Of a stretch of DNA of 64,000 nt, positions 9,092-18,157 are shown one piece after another. Where the stretch lies: NCBI RefSeq assembly GCF_024749285.1, contig NZ_CP087196.1, positions 1,612,001-1,676,000 on the forward strand. The letters are read 5' to 3'. A program made the position numbers and the translations under genes. Every line of letters starts with the position of its first letter. The first letter of the stretch is position 1. The notes under the pieces were generated by a model. That model was not told where the DNA came from and did not search any database. It was given only the letters and a program-made list of their open reading frames with translations. The DNA is from Pseudomonas sp. B21-015 (GTDB lineage: Bacteria; Pseudomonadota; Gammaproteobacteria; Pseudomonadales; Pseudomonadaceae).

Positions 9092-9562
9092 TCAGCCGAT
9101 GCTGATCGCCGGCAACGTCGGCAACGTCACGGTCTGTTGCTTGCGCGGCGCCAGAATCTCCGCCTCGCCATCCACCACCAACTCATCGCGCTGGTTGAAC
9201 ACCCGAGTGGCGATACGCACACGAAACTTCGGCAGTTTCTCGAGGATCTCCAGGCGTACGGTCAGCGTGTCGCCAATCTTTACCGGTTTCTGGAAGCTCA
9301 TCTGCTGACCGATATAAATAGTCCCTGGCCCAGGCAACTCGCAAGCCACCGCCGCGCTGATCAACGCGCCGCTGAACATGCCGTGGGCGATACGCTCCTT
9401 GAACATGGAGGCAGCGGCGAATTCGGCGTCCAGGTGCACCGGGTTATGGTCACCGGACATCGCGGCGAACAACTGAATGTCGCGCTCTTCGACGGTTTTG
9501 CTGTAGCTGGCGGTCTGGCCGACTTCGAGGGCTTCGTAAGGGGTGTTGGTAACCTGGGTCAT
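9092..9562 (-). CDS. MaoC-type (R)-enoyl-CoA hydratase (PhaJ4-like)
   Basis: 156-residue hot-dog-fold hydratase. Seen: the hydratase-2 signature AMSGDHNPVHLDAEFAAAS with catalytic Asp and His, then AHGMFSGALISA. Such enzymes make (R)-3-hydroxyacyl-CoA from enoyl-CoA, linking beta-oxidation to polyhydroxyalkanoates. The start MTQVTNTPYEAL at 9562 has AGGAA upstream; the longer frame to 9598 does not fit the family. Next to a lipase-like gene and fadD2-fadD1, matching the PA3302-PA3299 order of P. aeruginosa. Confidence 0.87.
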   Translation of the reverse strand: MTQVTNTPYEALEVGQTASYSKTVEERDIQLFAAMSGDHNPVHLDAEFAAASMFKERIAHGMFSGALISAAVACELPGPGTIYIGQQMSFQKPVKIGDTLTVRLEILEKLPKFRVRIATRVFNQRDELVVDGEAEILAPRKQQTVTLPTLPAISIG

Positions 9563-9605
9563 CTGTCTCGATTCCTGTGACGAATTAAATAAATCCACAA
9601 AAAAA

Positions 9606-10550
9606 CTATTCGGCTCTGGGGGGCCGGCGGTTGCTCAAGGCTTGGGCGATCCAGTTCAGCACATCGGCAGTCACTTCGTCGCGGTTGCTCTCGTTGAACA
9701 GTTCATGCCGGGCCTGCGGGTAAATAGTCAGCTGCAGGCTCTGGCAGCCAGCGTCGCGCAGGGCGTGGGCCAGATCTATCAGACGTTTGCCTTCGCTCAC
9801 CGGATCACATTCGCCACCGATCACCAGCAGCGGCAGGCCCGGATCGATCTGGGCGAGATTGGACGCTTTGCTGATTTGCTGCAAGCCGCCGAGCAAATCG
9901 ATCCACAGTTGATTGGTGCAGCGAAAGCCGCAGAGCGGGTCGCTGGCGTACTTGTCGACTTCCGCCGGGTCGCGGCTCAGCCAGTCGAACGAGGTGCGCG
10001 CCGGTTTGAACTTCTTGTTGAACGAACCGAACGACAGCCATTCGATCAGCGCACTGCGACCCTTGGGGCCCTGACGCAGGCGTTCGAGGCGAGCAATCTG
10101 CCGCGCTGCACGATAGAGCGCCACGGGCTGGAAGTTCGAACCGCTGAGAATGGCCCCGTGCAGGCTGGCGCTGTGGTGCAGCAAGTAAGCCTGGGCGATG
10201 TAGCTGCCCATGCTGTGGCCCAACAGTACGATCGGAATGCCGGGATGCTGTTGGCCGATGTGTTGGTTAAGGCTGGCCAGGTCGCCGACCACTTTGCACC
10301 AGCCATCGTCGTCGTCGAAATGCCCCAGAGTGCCGTTTTCGGCGGTTTTGCCATGTCCACGCAAGTCCGGTGCGTAAACGCCGTAGTCCTGTTCGCAGAA
10401 CTTTTCTGCCAGACGAGCGTAGCGACCGCTGTGTTCCGCCATGCCGTGGGCCAGCAGGATCACGGCCTTCAACGGTGCAGCCGGCAGCCACTGGTTGACG
10501 AAGAGGCGGCTGTGGTCACTCGCGGTCAGCCAGAAAGTGTCGTGGATCAT
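9606..10550 (-). CDS. Alpha/beta hydrolase (lysophospholipase-like)
   Basis: 314-residue serine hydrolase of the monoacylglycerol lipase/lysophospholipase type. Seen: LLAHGMAEHSGRY (oxyanion region), LRGHGKTAENGTL, and the nucleophile elbow GHSMGSYIAQ. No signal peptide, so cytoplasmic. It lies 43 bases before the hydratase on the same strand, probably co-transcribed, and diverges from fadD2. It may supply fatty acids to the ligases, which is inferred from context. Confidence 0.85.
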   Translation of the reverse strand: MIHDTFWLTASDHSRLFVNQWLPAAPLKAVILLAHGMAEHSGRYARLAEKFCEQDYGVYAPDLRGHGKTAENGTLGHFDDDDGWCKVVGDLASLNQHIGQQHPGIPIVLLGHSMGSYIAQAYLLHHSASLHGAILSGSNFQPVALYRAARQIARLERLRQGPKGRSALIEWLSFGSFNKKFKPARTSFDWLSRDPAEVDKYASDPLCGFRCTNQLWIDLLGGLQQISKASNLAQIDPGLPLLVIGGECDPVSEGKRLIDLAHALRDAGCQSLQLTIYPQARHELFNESNRDEVTADVLNWIAQALSNRRPPRAE

Positions 10551-10794
10551 GGCGATTCCTTTGCATTGGGCTGCATGGGGTTGCAGGGTGGGAAACAGCC
10601 TCGTTGCATTGTATAGCGCATCCGTCGCCTACCGTCTGATCAGGCCACGCCGGGGCAGCAAGATTCACGGGATCAATGACGACTGTGCGCATATTTGCCT
10701 GATTCACCATAGCTGCTAGTGTCCGGGAAGCTCCGTTTTTCAGCAGTGACGGAAAAGCGGCCCCGGATAGATTCAGGTAAAGAGGACAAGAACA

Positions 10795-12483
10795 ATGCAA
10801 CCTGATTTCTGGAATGACAAACGCCCGGCCGGCGTGCCCCTGGATATCGACCTTGGGGCCTATAAGTCGGTAATCGAGGTGTTCGAGCGTTCCTGCAAGA
10901 AATTTGCTGACCGCCCGGCATTCAGCAACATGGGCGTGACCTTGACCTACGCCGAATTGGAACGCTACAGCGCAGCGTTTGCCGGTTACCTGCAAGCCCA
11001 CACCGACCTGGCGCCGGGGGATCGCATCGCGGTGCAGATGCCCAACGTGTTGCATTATCCGATTGCCGTGTTCGGCGCCTTGCGCGCCGGGCTGATCGTG
11101 GTCAACACCAACCCGCTGTACACCGCGCGTGAGATGCGACATCAGTTCAAGGACTCCGGTGCCCGGGCGCTGGTTTACCTGAACGTGTTCGGACAGAAGG
11201 TCCAGGAAGTGCTGCCCGACACCGACATCCAGTACCTGATCGAAGCGAAAATGGGCGACCTGATGCCCACCGCCAAGGGCTGGCTGGTCAATACCGTGGT
11301 CGCCAAGGTCAAGAAAATGGTCCCGGACTATTCCTTGCCGCAGGCCATCTCCTTCAAGAGCGCGCTACGCCTGGGCCGGGGTCTGGGGATCAAACCGCTG
11401 AGCATCGGCCTCGACGACATCGCCGTGCTGCAATACACCGGCGGCACCACCGGGCTGGCCAAAGGCGCGATGCTGACCCACGGCAACCTGGTGGCGAACA
11501 TGCAGCAGGCGCGGGCATGCCTCAGTCAGCTGGGTGCCGACGGTCAGCCGCTGTTGCGCGAAGGCCAGGAAGTGATGATCGCGCCGCTGCCGCTGTACCA
11601 CATCTATGCATTCACGGCGAACTGCATGTGCATGATGGTGACTGGCAACCACAACGTGCTGATCACCAATCCACGGGACATCAAGGGCTTTATCAAGGAA
11701 CTGAAGAACTGGCGGTTCTCGGCGCTGCTGGGGCTCAACACGCTGTTCGTCGCACTGATGGACCATCCCGACTTCAAGACGCTGGATTGCTCCAGTCTCA
11801 AAGTCACCAACTCCGGCGGCACGGCATTGGTCAAGGCCACCGCCGAGCGTTGGGAACAGCTCACCGGTTGCCGCATCACTGAAGGTTACGGCCTGACCGA
11901 GACCTCGCCAGTGGCCTGCACCAACCCTTACGGCGACAGATCGCGCATCGGCACGGTCGGCCTGCCAGTGCCGGGCACCACGCTCAAGGTCATCAACGAT
12001 GAAGGCGTCGAGCAGCCGCTGGGCGAGCGCGGCGAACTGTGTATCAAGGGCCCGCAGATCATGAAGGGCTACTGGCAGAAACCCGAAGCCACCGCCGAAG
12101 TGCTGGATGCCGACGGCTGGTTCAAGTCGGGCGACATTGGGGTGATCGACCCGGACGGATTCGTGCGCATCGTCGATCGCAAGAAAGACATGATCATCGT
12201 CTCGGGCTTCAACGTGTACCCGAACGAGATCGAAGATGTGGTGATGGCCCACCCGAAAGTCGCCAGCTGCGCGGTGATCGGCGTGCCGGACGAGCGGTCG
12301 GGGGAGGCGGTGAAGTTGTTTGTGGTGGCCCGTGAAGCCGGGGTGAGCCTTGAGGAGTTGAAGGCGTACTGCAAGGAAAACTTCACGGCGTACAAAGTGC
12401 CCAAGCACATCGTGTTGCGTGAGTCGTTGCCGATGACGCCGGTGGGCAAGATATTGCGGCGGGAGTTGCGGGATATCGCGTAA
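10795..12483 (+). CDS. fadD2: Long-chain fatty acid-CoA ligase FadD2
   Basis: 562-residue acyl-CoA synthetase of the ANL superfamily that activates fatty acids with ATP and CoA. Seen: the P-loop YTGGTTGLAKGAMLTH, the GYGLTETSP motif, GWFKSGDIG, and VDRKKDMIIVSGFNVYPNEIE around the hinge, with a C-terminal Lys in the GKILRREL motif. An AGAGGA ribosome site precedes the start. First of two tandem paralogues; the symbol follows the P. aeruginosa order. Confidence 0.92.
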   Translation: MQPDFWNDKRPAGVPLDIDLGAYKSVIEVFERSCKKFADRPAFSNMGVTLTYAELERYSAAFAGYLQAHTDLAPGDRIAVQMPNVLHYPIAVFGALRAGLIVVNTNPLYTAREMRHQFKDSGARALVYLNVFGQKVQEVLPDTDIQYLIEAKMGDLMPTAKGWLVNTVVAKVKKMVPDYSLPQAISFKSALRLGRGLGIKPLSIGLDDIAVLQYTGGTTGLAKGAMLTHGNLVANMQQARACLSQLGADGQPLLREGQEVMIAPLPLYHIYAFTANCMCMMVTGNHNVLITNPRDIKGFIKELKNWRFSALLGLNTLFVALMDHPDFKTLDCSSLKVTNSGGTALVKATAERWEQLTGCRITEGYGLTETSPVACTNPYGDRSRIGTVGLPVPGTTLKVINDEGVEQPLGERGELCIKGPQIMKGYWQKPEATAEVLDADGWFKSGDIGVIDPDGFVRIVDRKKDMIIVSGFNVYPNEIEDVVMAHPKVASCAVIGVPDERSGEAVKLFVVAREAGVSLEELKAYCKENFTAYKVPKHIVLRESLPMTPVGKILRRELRDIA

Positions 12484-12839
12484 ACGGTCGTAGACCGAGG
12501 TGGCGCCAAAAGATCGCAGCCTTCGGCAGCTCCTACGGGGATCGCATTCCTCTGTAGGCACTGCCGAAGGCTGCGATCTTTTGCTTTGAAGGCCCGTATT
12601 ACGAGGCTTTTAAGGCTGTATAGGGTTTTTGCTCTAAAATGACTGCTTGTTTGTCTTGAGTCATTAAGGTGACTGTGGGGGCCGTTTTAGGCTCTAGTCG
12701 GCCCTTGGCAAAGCTGCTACTCTCGGCGCGCTTTGTGACTTCTCGGCCTATGTTAAAAGCCAGACTCACTAAAAACACACACCAATAATAATCGCATCAA
12801 ATGCGGTGAAGAATTCGCGTTGCTGAGGAGTGGGCTTCC
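12484..12839 (+). other. fadD2-fadD1 intergenic region
   Basis: This 356-base gap holds the inverted repeat at 12508-12583. After it comes a moderately A+T-rich stretch that must contain the fadD1 promoter, ending in a GAGGAG ribosome site about ten bases before the ATG. I see no gene in it. The spacing and A+T-rich run argue that fadD1 has its own promoter rather than depending on fadD2. Confidence 0.6.
12508..12583. repeat. Inverted repeat (AAAGATCGCAGCCTTCGGCAG type)
   Basis: Arms AAAAGATCGCAGCCTTCGGC and GCCGAAGGCTGCGATCTTTT face each other about 35 bases apart. A second full pair lies at 32147-32241 and a single degenerate arm at 34058. This is a recurrent intergenic family, distinct from the two REP types. 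Confidence 0.85.
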
Positions 12840-14540
12840 ATGATCGAAGACTTTTGGAAGGATAAGTACCCAGCTGGAATTGCTGCCGAGATCAATCCAG
12901 ACGAGTATCCGAATATTCAGGCAGTGTTGAAGCAATCCTGCCAACGCTTCGCTGACAAACCGGCATTCAGCAACCTGGGCAAGACAATCACCTACGGTGA
13001 ACTGTACGAATTGTCCGGTGCCTTTGCTGCTTACCTGCAACAGCATACCGATTTGCAACCCGGCGATCGAATCGCCGTGCAACTGCCCAACGTATTGCAA
13101 TACCCGGTCGCCGTCTTCGGTGCTATCCGCGCCGGGCTGATCGTGGTCAACACCAACCCGCTGTACACCGCGCGGGAAATGGAACACCAATTCAACGACT
13201 CCGGTGCCAAAGCCCTGGTCTGCCTGGCCAATATGGCGCACCTGGCACAGACCGTCGTGCCGAAGACTGGCGTCAAGCATGTGATCGTCACTGAAGTGGC
13301 CGACCTCTTGCTGCCGCTCAAGCGTCTGCTGGTCAATAGCGTCATCAAGTACGTGAAGAAGATGGTTCCGGCGTATCACTTGCCCAAGGCCATCAAATTC
13401 AACGACGTGCTGCGCAAAGGCCATGGCCAGCCAGTGGCTGAAGCCAACCCGGCCAGGAGCGACGTTGCCGTGCTGCAATACACCGGGGGCACCACCGGCG
13501 TGGCCAAGGGCGCGATGCTGACCCACCGCAACCTGGTGGCGAACATGCTGCAGTGCAAGGCGCTGATGGGCTCCAACCTCAATGAAGGTTGCGAGATCCT
13601 GATCACGCCGCTGCCGCTGTACCACATCTATGCCTTCACCTTTCATTGCATGTCGATGATGCTGATCGGCAACCACAACATCCTGATCAGCAACCCGCGC
13701 GACCTGACGGCGATGGTCAAGGAACTGTCGAAGTGGAAGTTCAGCGGTTTCGTCGGCCTGAACACGCTGTTCGTCGCGTTGTGCAACAACGAAGCGTTCC
13801 GCAAGCTGGACTTCTCGAGCCTGAAAATCACCCTGTCCGGCGGCATGGCCTTGCAACTGGCCGCGGCCGAACGCTGGAAAGCGGTCACCGGTTGCCCGAT
13901 CTGCGAAGGTTACGGCATGACCGAAACCAGCCCGGTGGCCACGGTGAACCCGAGCCAGAACATTCAGATCGGCACCATCGGTATTCCGGTGCCGTCGACT
14001 CTGTGCAAAGTCATCGACGATGCAGGCGTTGAACAGCCGTTGGGCGCCATCGGTGAATTGTGTGTGAAAGGTCCGCAAGTGATGAAGGGCTACTGGCAGC
14101 GTCAGGAAGCCACCGATGAAATACTCGACAGCGAAGGCTGGTTGAAGACCGGTGACATCGCACTGATCCAGCCGGACGGTTACATGCGCATTGTCGATCG
14201 CAAGAAAGACATGATCCTGGTCTCCGGTTTCAACGTGTATCCCAATGAGCTGGAAGACGTGCTGGCGACCCTGCCGGGCGTGTTGCAATGCGCGGCCATC
14301 GGCGTGCCGGACGAGAAGTCGGGGGAGGCGATCAAGATCTTCATCGTCGCCAAACCGGGCGTGACCCTGACCAAGGAACAGGTGATGGAGCACATGCGCG
14401 CCAATGTCACCGGCTACAAGGTGCCTAAAGCCGTGGAGTTCCGCGACGCACTGCCGACCACCAATGTCGGCAAGATCCTGCGCCGCGAACTGCGCGACGA
14501 AGAGCTGAAGAAACTGGGCGTGAAGAAAGTAGGCGCCTAG
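12840..14540 (+). CDS. fadD1: Long-chain fatty acid-CoA ligase FadD1
   Basis: 566-residue acyl-CoA synthetase, closely similar to the preceding gene (for example MIEDFWKDKYPAGIAAEI against MQPDFWNDKRPAGVPLDI, and the same adenylate motifs YTGGTTGVAKGAMLTH, GYGMTETSP, GWLKTGDIA). The pair is an old tandem duplication conserved in pseudomonads. The two copies probably differ in chain-length preference and expression. A terminator follows directly. Confidence 0.93.
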   Translation: MIEDFWKDKYPAGIAAEINPDEYPNIQAVLKQSCQRFADKPAFSNLGKTITYGELYELSGAFAAYLQQHTDLQPGDRIAVQLPNVLQYPVAVFGAIRAGLIVVNTNPLYTAREMEHQFNDSGAKALVCLANMAHLAQTVVPKTGVKHVIVTEVADLLLPLKRLLVNSVIKYVKKMVPAYHLPKAIKFNDVLRKGHGQPVAEANPARSDVAVLQYTGGTTGVAKGAMLTHRNLVANMLQCKALMGSNLNEGCEILITPLPLYHIYAFTFHCMSMMLIGNHNILISNPRDLTAMVKELSKWKFSGFVGLNTLFVALCNNEAFRKLDFSSLKITLSGGMALQLAAAERWKAVTGCPICEGYGMTETSPVATVNPSQNIQIGTIGIPVPSTLCKVIDDAGVEQPLGAIGELCVKGPQVMKGYWQRQEATDEILDSEGWLKTGDIALIQPDGYMRIVDRKKDMILVSGFNVYPNELEDVLATLPGVLQCAAIGVPDEKSGEAIKIFIVAKPGVTLTKEQVMEHMRANVTGYKVPKAVEFRDALPTTNVGKILRRELRDEELKKLGVKKVGA

Positions 14541-14548
14541 TCAAACAA

Positions 14549-14577
14549 AAGCCCCGCAGATGCGGGGCTTCTTGTTT
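14549..14577 (+). terminator. Terminator after fadD1
   Basis: AAGCCCCGCA and TGCGGGGCTT form a ten-pair stem with a two-base gap, followed by TTCTTGTTT, 9 bases past the stop. Confidence 0.85.
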
Positions 14578-14612
14578 CTGGCCAGGGCATTTTCAGCGCC
14601 TGTCAGGCCGCC

Positions 14613-14695
14613 TTCGCGAGCAGGCTCGCTCCCACATGTGATCGCATTCTTTCTGAAGGAACTCGGTTAAATGTGGGAGCGAGCCTGCTCGCGAT
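14613..14695. repeat. Paired REP element
   Basis: TTCGCGAGCAGGCTCGCTCCCACAT and ATGTGGGAGCGAGCCTGCTCGCGAT stand as an inverted pair about 33 bases apart (the GAGCCTGCTCGCGA subtype). Confidence 0.85.
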
Positions 14696-14703
14696 GTTCT
14701 GGG

Positions 14704-15081
14704 TTACTGACGGAACTGCGCGAAATTGACGTTGGTGCCCGCCGGGCGCATGTCTTGCAGGTACGAGTCCTTGTCGGCACTCAGTTCCAGGCTCAGGGCC
14801 GCTTTGCGTTTGCCCTGGTTGCGCACCACCAGGCCTTCGAGCTTCTCGCGCAGGAACACCGTCGGCACTTTCAGGTGCAGCAGTTCGTCGGTATCCGGGG
14901 TGTGCATCAGCAAGTGAATCCATTCGTACTGACCAATGGCCAGCCGCGCGACCGGGATATCGAACCAGAAAATGTTGCGGTTACGGTTCAATTCGGTGAA
15001 ATGGCAGTTGTTGACGCCAAGCACAGCACCGCCAAGTTCCTGGTTTCTGCGGGCAATGGCCTGCTTTTTATCGAGTTTCAT
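14704..15081 (-). CDS. Conserved hypothetical protein
   Basis: 125-residue soluble protein that I do not recognise. It starts MKLDKKQAIARRNQELGGAV with AGGAA nine bases upstream, and contains CHFTELNRNRNIFWFDIPVA and LLMHTPDTDELLHLKVPTVFL. No signal peptide, membrane segment or known motif is visible. Codon use is like the host, and the gene looks intact. It lies between a REP pair and a divergent csbD-like gene. Confidence 0.7.
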   Translation of the reverse strand: MKLDKKQAIARRNQELGGAVLGVNNCHFTELNRNRNIFWFDIPVARLAIGQYEWIHLLMHTPDTDELLHLKVPTVFLREKLEGLVVRNQGKRKAALSLELSADKDSYLQDMRPAGTNVNFAQFRQ

Positions 15082-15282
15082 AACGTTCCTACGGGATTGG
15101 ATCTTCAGCGCCATGGCCTGAATACGTTGCGCATTCTCGGGGCAAAGCCTGCAAACATAAAGCCTAACCTGCCTGGAGCGATGAAATGTTCTGTTGGGAA
15201 ATAAATGAAACTCCGCGCAAAGGCTTTCGGTCCACCCTTATGTAACGACTTTCCCCGTTGAAATGTTCACAGGAGAAATACC

Positions 15283-15474
15283 ATGAGCAGCACTGGCGAT
15301 AAAGTTAAAGGCATGGCAAACGAAGCGGCCGGCAACGTCAAGCAAGGCGTTGGCAAGGCCACCGGTAACGACAGGCTGCGCGCCGAAGGCGTCGTGCAGG
15401 AAAAGAAAGGCGAAGCCCAGCAAGCGATCGGCAAAGCCAAGGATGCTCTCAAAAAAGGCATCGACAAGGCATAA
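15283..15474 (+). CDS. CsbD family stress protein
   Basis: 63-residue, highly charged, Ala/Lys-rich helical protein. Seen: [31 protein letters not shown], the CsbD-like repeat. Homologues are abundant general-stress proteins of unknown biochemical role. GGAGAAATACC precedes the start, and a terminator follows. Confidence 0.9.
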   Translation: MSSTGDKVKGMANEAAGNVKQGVGKATGNDRLRAEGVVQEKKGEAQQAIGKAKDALKKGIDKA

Positions 15475-15498
15475 TCCGACCTTTGACGAGTAACAGAA

Positions 15499-15524
15499 AC
15501 GGCCATCTGCGGATGGCCGTTTTT
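15499..15524 (+). terminator. Terminator after csbD-like gene
   Basis: ACGGCCATC and GATGGCCGT form a stem with a four-base loop, followed by five T residues. Confidence 0.85.
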
Positions 15525-15644
15525 GTGTCAGCTTGAACTTGAGCAATGAAATTGTTTCAAAGTCGCCAAGTAGGCTACTTTGTTGTAGAAAACGGCCCCT
15601 GAGTCGCCATGACTTCAACCTTTTTGCGGCGAAAGGAGACGCTA

Positions 15645-16589
15645 ATGTTTTTTCCGACCATGAAAGGTTTGCCCTTGCATCGCGTGATGATGCGCACGGT
15701 CACCGAGTTCGTCGCCGACGAGATGTCGACCTATGCCTCGGCGCTGGCCTATCAAATGCTGTTCTCGCTGTTCCCTTTCATCCTGTTCCTGATCGCCCTG
15801 ATCGGTTTTCTGCATTTGCCGGACTTCTTCTCCTGGCTGCGCCTGCAATCGGAACTGGTCCTGCCGCCCCAGGCGCTGGAGCAGGTGAACCCGGTGATCG
15901 ACCAGCTCCAGCAATCCAAGGGCGGTTTGCTCTCGGTGGGTATCGTGATCGCCCTGTGGACCGCGTCCGCCGGTGTGCGGCTGATGATGAGCGCGATGAA
16001 CGCCGCGTACGACGTGGTCGAAGGTCGCCCGGTCTGGAAGCGTTTTCCACTGTCGATTTTCTACACCATCGGCATCGCCGGCATGCTGCTGGCCGCCGCT
16101 GCGCTGATGGTGCTCGGGCCGCAGGTGATGGCCTGGATCGCTTCGCAAGTGGGCCTCGAAGATTTCATCGTGACCGTCTGGACCATTGTGCGCTGGCCGG
16201 TGATCGTGATTCTGTTGATGATGGCCGTGGCACTGATTTACTACGTCATGCCCGACGTCAAACAAGAGTTTCGCTTCATCACCCCGGGTTCGGTGCTGGC
16301 CGTGGTGGTGTGGATCGTCGCCTCGCTGGGCTTCGGTCTTTACGTCAAAACCTTTGCCAACTACAACGCCATGTATGGCAGTATCGGCGCGATCATCGTG
16401 TTGCTGCTGTACTTCTATATTTCCGCCGCGGTGCTGTTGCTCGGCGCGGAAATGAACGCGGTGATCGAGCACATGTCGTCCGAAGGCAAGAAGCCTGGCG
16501 AAATAGTGCCCGAAGAACCCAAACACCACGTTTCGGGACTGGGACGGGATCACTCGCTCAAGCCGACCACCGACGAAGTCATCAAATGA
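15645..16589 (+). CDS. YihY/BrkB family inner-membrane protein
   Basis: 314-residue membrane protein with about six hydrophobic segments. Seen: [28 protein letters not shown] near the N-terminus, the typical start of the BrkB/YihY family, and later [23 protein letters not shown]. The start at 15645 has AAAGGAG seven bases upstream; an upstream in-frame ATG at 15609 is poorer. The family's transport role is unsettled. The stop overlaps the def start in ATGA, so the two are coupled. Confidence 0.87.
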   Translation: MFFPTMKGLPLHRVMMRTVTEFVADEMSTYASALAYQMLFSLFPFILFLIALIGFLHLPDFFSWLRLQSELVLPPQALEQVNPVIDQLQQSKGGLLSVGIVIALWTASAGVRLMMSAMNAAYDVVEGRPVWKRFPLSIFYTIGIAGMLLAAAALMVLGPQVMAWIASQVGLEDFIVTVWTIVRWPVIVILLMMAVALIYYVMPDVKQEFRFITPGSVLAVVVWIVASLGFGLYVKTFANYNAMYGSIGAIIVLLLYFYISAAVLLLGAEMNAVIEHMSSEGKKPGEIVPEEPKHHVSGLGRDHSLKPTTDEVIK

Positions 16590-17125
16590 TCCGTGAAATT
16601 CTGAAAATGGGCGATGAGCGCCTGCTGCGCATTGCCCCGCCGGTGCCGGCGCAAATGTTCGACAGCCCCGAGTTGTGGCACCTGATCGACGACATGTTCC
16701 AGACCATGGAAAGTGTCGGCGGAGTCGGCCTGGCCGCGCCGCAGATCGGTGTCGACCTGCAACTGGTGATCTTCGGTTTCGAGCACAGCGAGCGCTATCC
16801 GGACGCCGAAGCAGTGCCGCAGACGATTCTGATCAATCCACTGATCACGCCCTTGAGCCCGACCCTCGAAGAGGGATTCGAAGGGTGCCTGTCGGTGCCG
16901 GGCCTGCGCGGCGCGGTGGATCGTTATCAGCAGATTCGTTATGAAGGCTTCGATCCCAAGGGCGAGCCAATCGTGCGCATTGCCTCGGGGTTCCATGCGC
17001 GGGTGGTGCAGCATGAATGCGATCACCTGATCGGCCGGTTATACCCGTCGCGCATCAGTGATTTCAGCAAGTTCGGGTTTACCGAGGTGATGTTTCCGGA
17101 CCTGGACCCAGCGGCGGACGACTGA
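16586..17125 (+). CDS. def: Peptide deformylase
   Basis: 179-residue metallo-hydrolase removing the formyl group from new N-termini. All three family motifs are present: [18 protein letters not shown] (metal Cys) and QHECDHL (HExxH with two metal His). The ATG overlaps the preceding stop (ATGA). A much longer open frame runs leftward from here, but the family N-terminus ([17 protein letters not shown]) fixes the start. Its distance from fmt suggests it is a second, paralogous deformylase; that is inference. Confidence 0.93.
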   Translation: MIREILKMGDERLLRIAPPVPAQMFDSPELWHLIDDMFQTMESVGGVGLAAPQIGVDLQLVIFGFEHSERYPDAEAVPQTILINPLITPLSPTLEEGFEGCLSVPGLRGAVDRYQQIRYEGFDPKGEPIVRIASGFHARVVQHECDHLIGRLYPSRISDFSKFGFTEVMFPDLDPAADD

Positions 17126-17153
17126 CCCCGTCCTTCGAATCCACCGCAAAACC

Positions 17154-17247
17154 AATGTGGGAGCGAGCCTGCTCGCGATGAGGCCCTGACAGTCAATATT
17201 GATGGTGACTGTCACACCGCTATCGCGAGCAGGCTCGCTCCCACATT
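17154..17247. repeat. Paired REP element
   Basis: AATGTGGGAGCGAGCCTGCTCG and CGAGCAGGCTCGCTCCCACATT are inverted about 50 bases apart, with a small inner inverted repeat (GACAGTCA / TGACTGTC). Confidence 0.85.
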
Positions 17248-17263
17248 TAATCTTCACAGGTCT

Positions 17264-17680
17264 CTAGTGCTTCGGTTCCAAACCCATCGCAATCATCGGT
17301 TTACTGCGCGCATATCGGCTCAACCGTTCAGCCATGGCGTAGGGCAGGGGCGGGTCGAAAGTAAAACCTCGACGCTCATAAAAATCACGCAAATCCGGAT
17401 GGCAGAACAACCACACTGGCTCTTCGAGGTGCTTGACGGCGTGTGCGATCAACGCCGCGGCGATCCCTTGCTCGCGACAGCCCGGATCGACGAACAACCC
17501 GGTCAGCCAATGCCCACCGGCCACCGGCCGCAAACATAACGCGGCAATGATCTCTTCGCGTTTTGCGACCCATAGCCGTGCGTCGCGGACCGCTTTCATC
17601 GACGATTGGTGGGCGCGGTAAAACTTGTTCATCAACGGCCATGACGGCTCGTCGAGCAAGGTGTACTGGGTGTTGGGCAT
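17264..17680 (-). CDS. GNAT family N-acetyltransferase
   Basis: 138-residue acetyltransferase. Seen: LTGLFVDPGCREQGIAAALIAHAV, the acetyl-CoA-binding R/Q-x-x-G-x-A motif, then FCHPDLRDFYERRGFTFD, the C-terminal GNAT strand. The open frame continues to 18064, but the family start MPNTQYTLLDEPSW at 17680 gives the right length. Substrate unknown. Confidence 0.83.
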   Translation of the reverse strand: MPNTQYTLLDEPSWPLMNKFYRAHQSSMKAVRDARLWVAKREEIIAALCLRPVAGGHWLTGLFVDPGCREQGIAAALIAHAVKHLEEPVWLFCHPDLRDFYERRGFTFDPPLPYAMAERLSRYARSKPMIAMGLEPKH

Positions 17681-17783
17681 GGGCTCGGACTGTCGGTACG
17701 CAAAGCGGGCTATTATAAAAGAACGCCAGCGCGGGGATAGGTGTATACCTGATCTCACATCCCGTATGAGTGGAGTACGTATC

Positions 17784-17894
17784 ATGGCCAAAGGCATGGA
17801 TTCAAAGAAAGCGGCGAAAAAGAAACCGGCGAAAACCGCCATTGAGAAACGTGCGGACAAGAAGGCCAAGAAGGTGGGTGTGTTCGGCCACTGA
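17784..17894 (+). CDS. Small Lys-rich basic protein
   Basis: 36-residue protein beginning MAKGMDSKKAAKKKP, with about a third lysine. A GTGGAG ribosome site sits upstream, and a strong terminator follows 12 bases after the stop, so it looks like a genuine one-gene unit. The composition suggests nucleic-acid binding or a stress role, but no function is known to me. It is divergent from the acetyltransferase gene. Confidence 0.7.
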   Translation: MAKGMDSKKAAKKKPAKTAIEKRADKKAKKVGVFGH

Positions 17895-17906
17895 TCCCGC
17901 GCCAAC

Positions 17907-17936
17907 GGAGCCCGAGTCCTCGGGCTCCTGTTTTTT
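17907..17936 (+). terminator. Terminator after small basic protein gene
   Basis: GGAGCCCGAG and CTCGGGCTCC form a ten-pair stem with a two-base loop; TGTTTTTT follows. Confidence 0.9.
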
Positions 17937-18021
17937 ACGTCTATCGAAATAACCAAACAATCTGCAAGAAATCCCTGCGCCATTGCACAGAGGGGGACTG
18001 GTTCCTGTTCTGAGCAAAGCC

Positions 18022-18117
18022 ATGCCCCATTACTTCGATGCTGCCCACCGTGAAGAAATCGCAACTTTGCGCCAACGCCTGACAGCCCGCGGCATCCGTT
18101 TCATTGATTGCCAATGA
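18022..18117 (+). CDS. Possible 31-residue peptide
   Basis: Small open frame MPHYFDAAHREEIATLRQRL followed by TARGIRFIDCQ, with host-like codon use and an amphipathic helical middle. No convincing ribosome site is seen close to the ATG. It may be a true short protein or chance; a conservation check would settle it. Confidence 0.4.
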   Translation: MPHYFDAAHREEIATLRQRLTARGIRFIDCQ

Positions 18118-18121
18118 ACCC

Positions 18122-18146
18122 TGTGGGAGCGGGCTTGCTCGCGAAT
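18122..18146. repeat. Single REP element
   Basis: TGTGGGAGCGGGCTTGCTCG plus CGAA, unpaired, between the small peptide frame and the glutathione transferase gene. Confidence 0.75.
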
Positions 18147-18157
18147 GATCTCAAGCC

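Noticed and set aside
9543..10616. 357-codon + strand frame over the hydrolase gene
   Set aside because: The - strand has GHSMG and a hydrolase fold; the + strand frame has none.
11365..12561. 398-codon open frame on the - strand inside fadD2
   Set aside because: It is a mirror of a GC-rich coding gene: His/Arg/Gln-rich translation, no ribosome site, and the + strand has all acyl-CoA ligase motifs.
12753..14393. 546-codon open frame on the - strand inside fadD1
   Set aside because: Same reason: an antisense frame of a strongly coding gene with no family motif.
15533..17125. Very long frame including the deformylase
   Set aside because: Only the last 179 codons are a real protein; the first part is Arg/Asp-rich antisense-like sequence over the BrkB gene in another frame.
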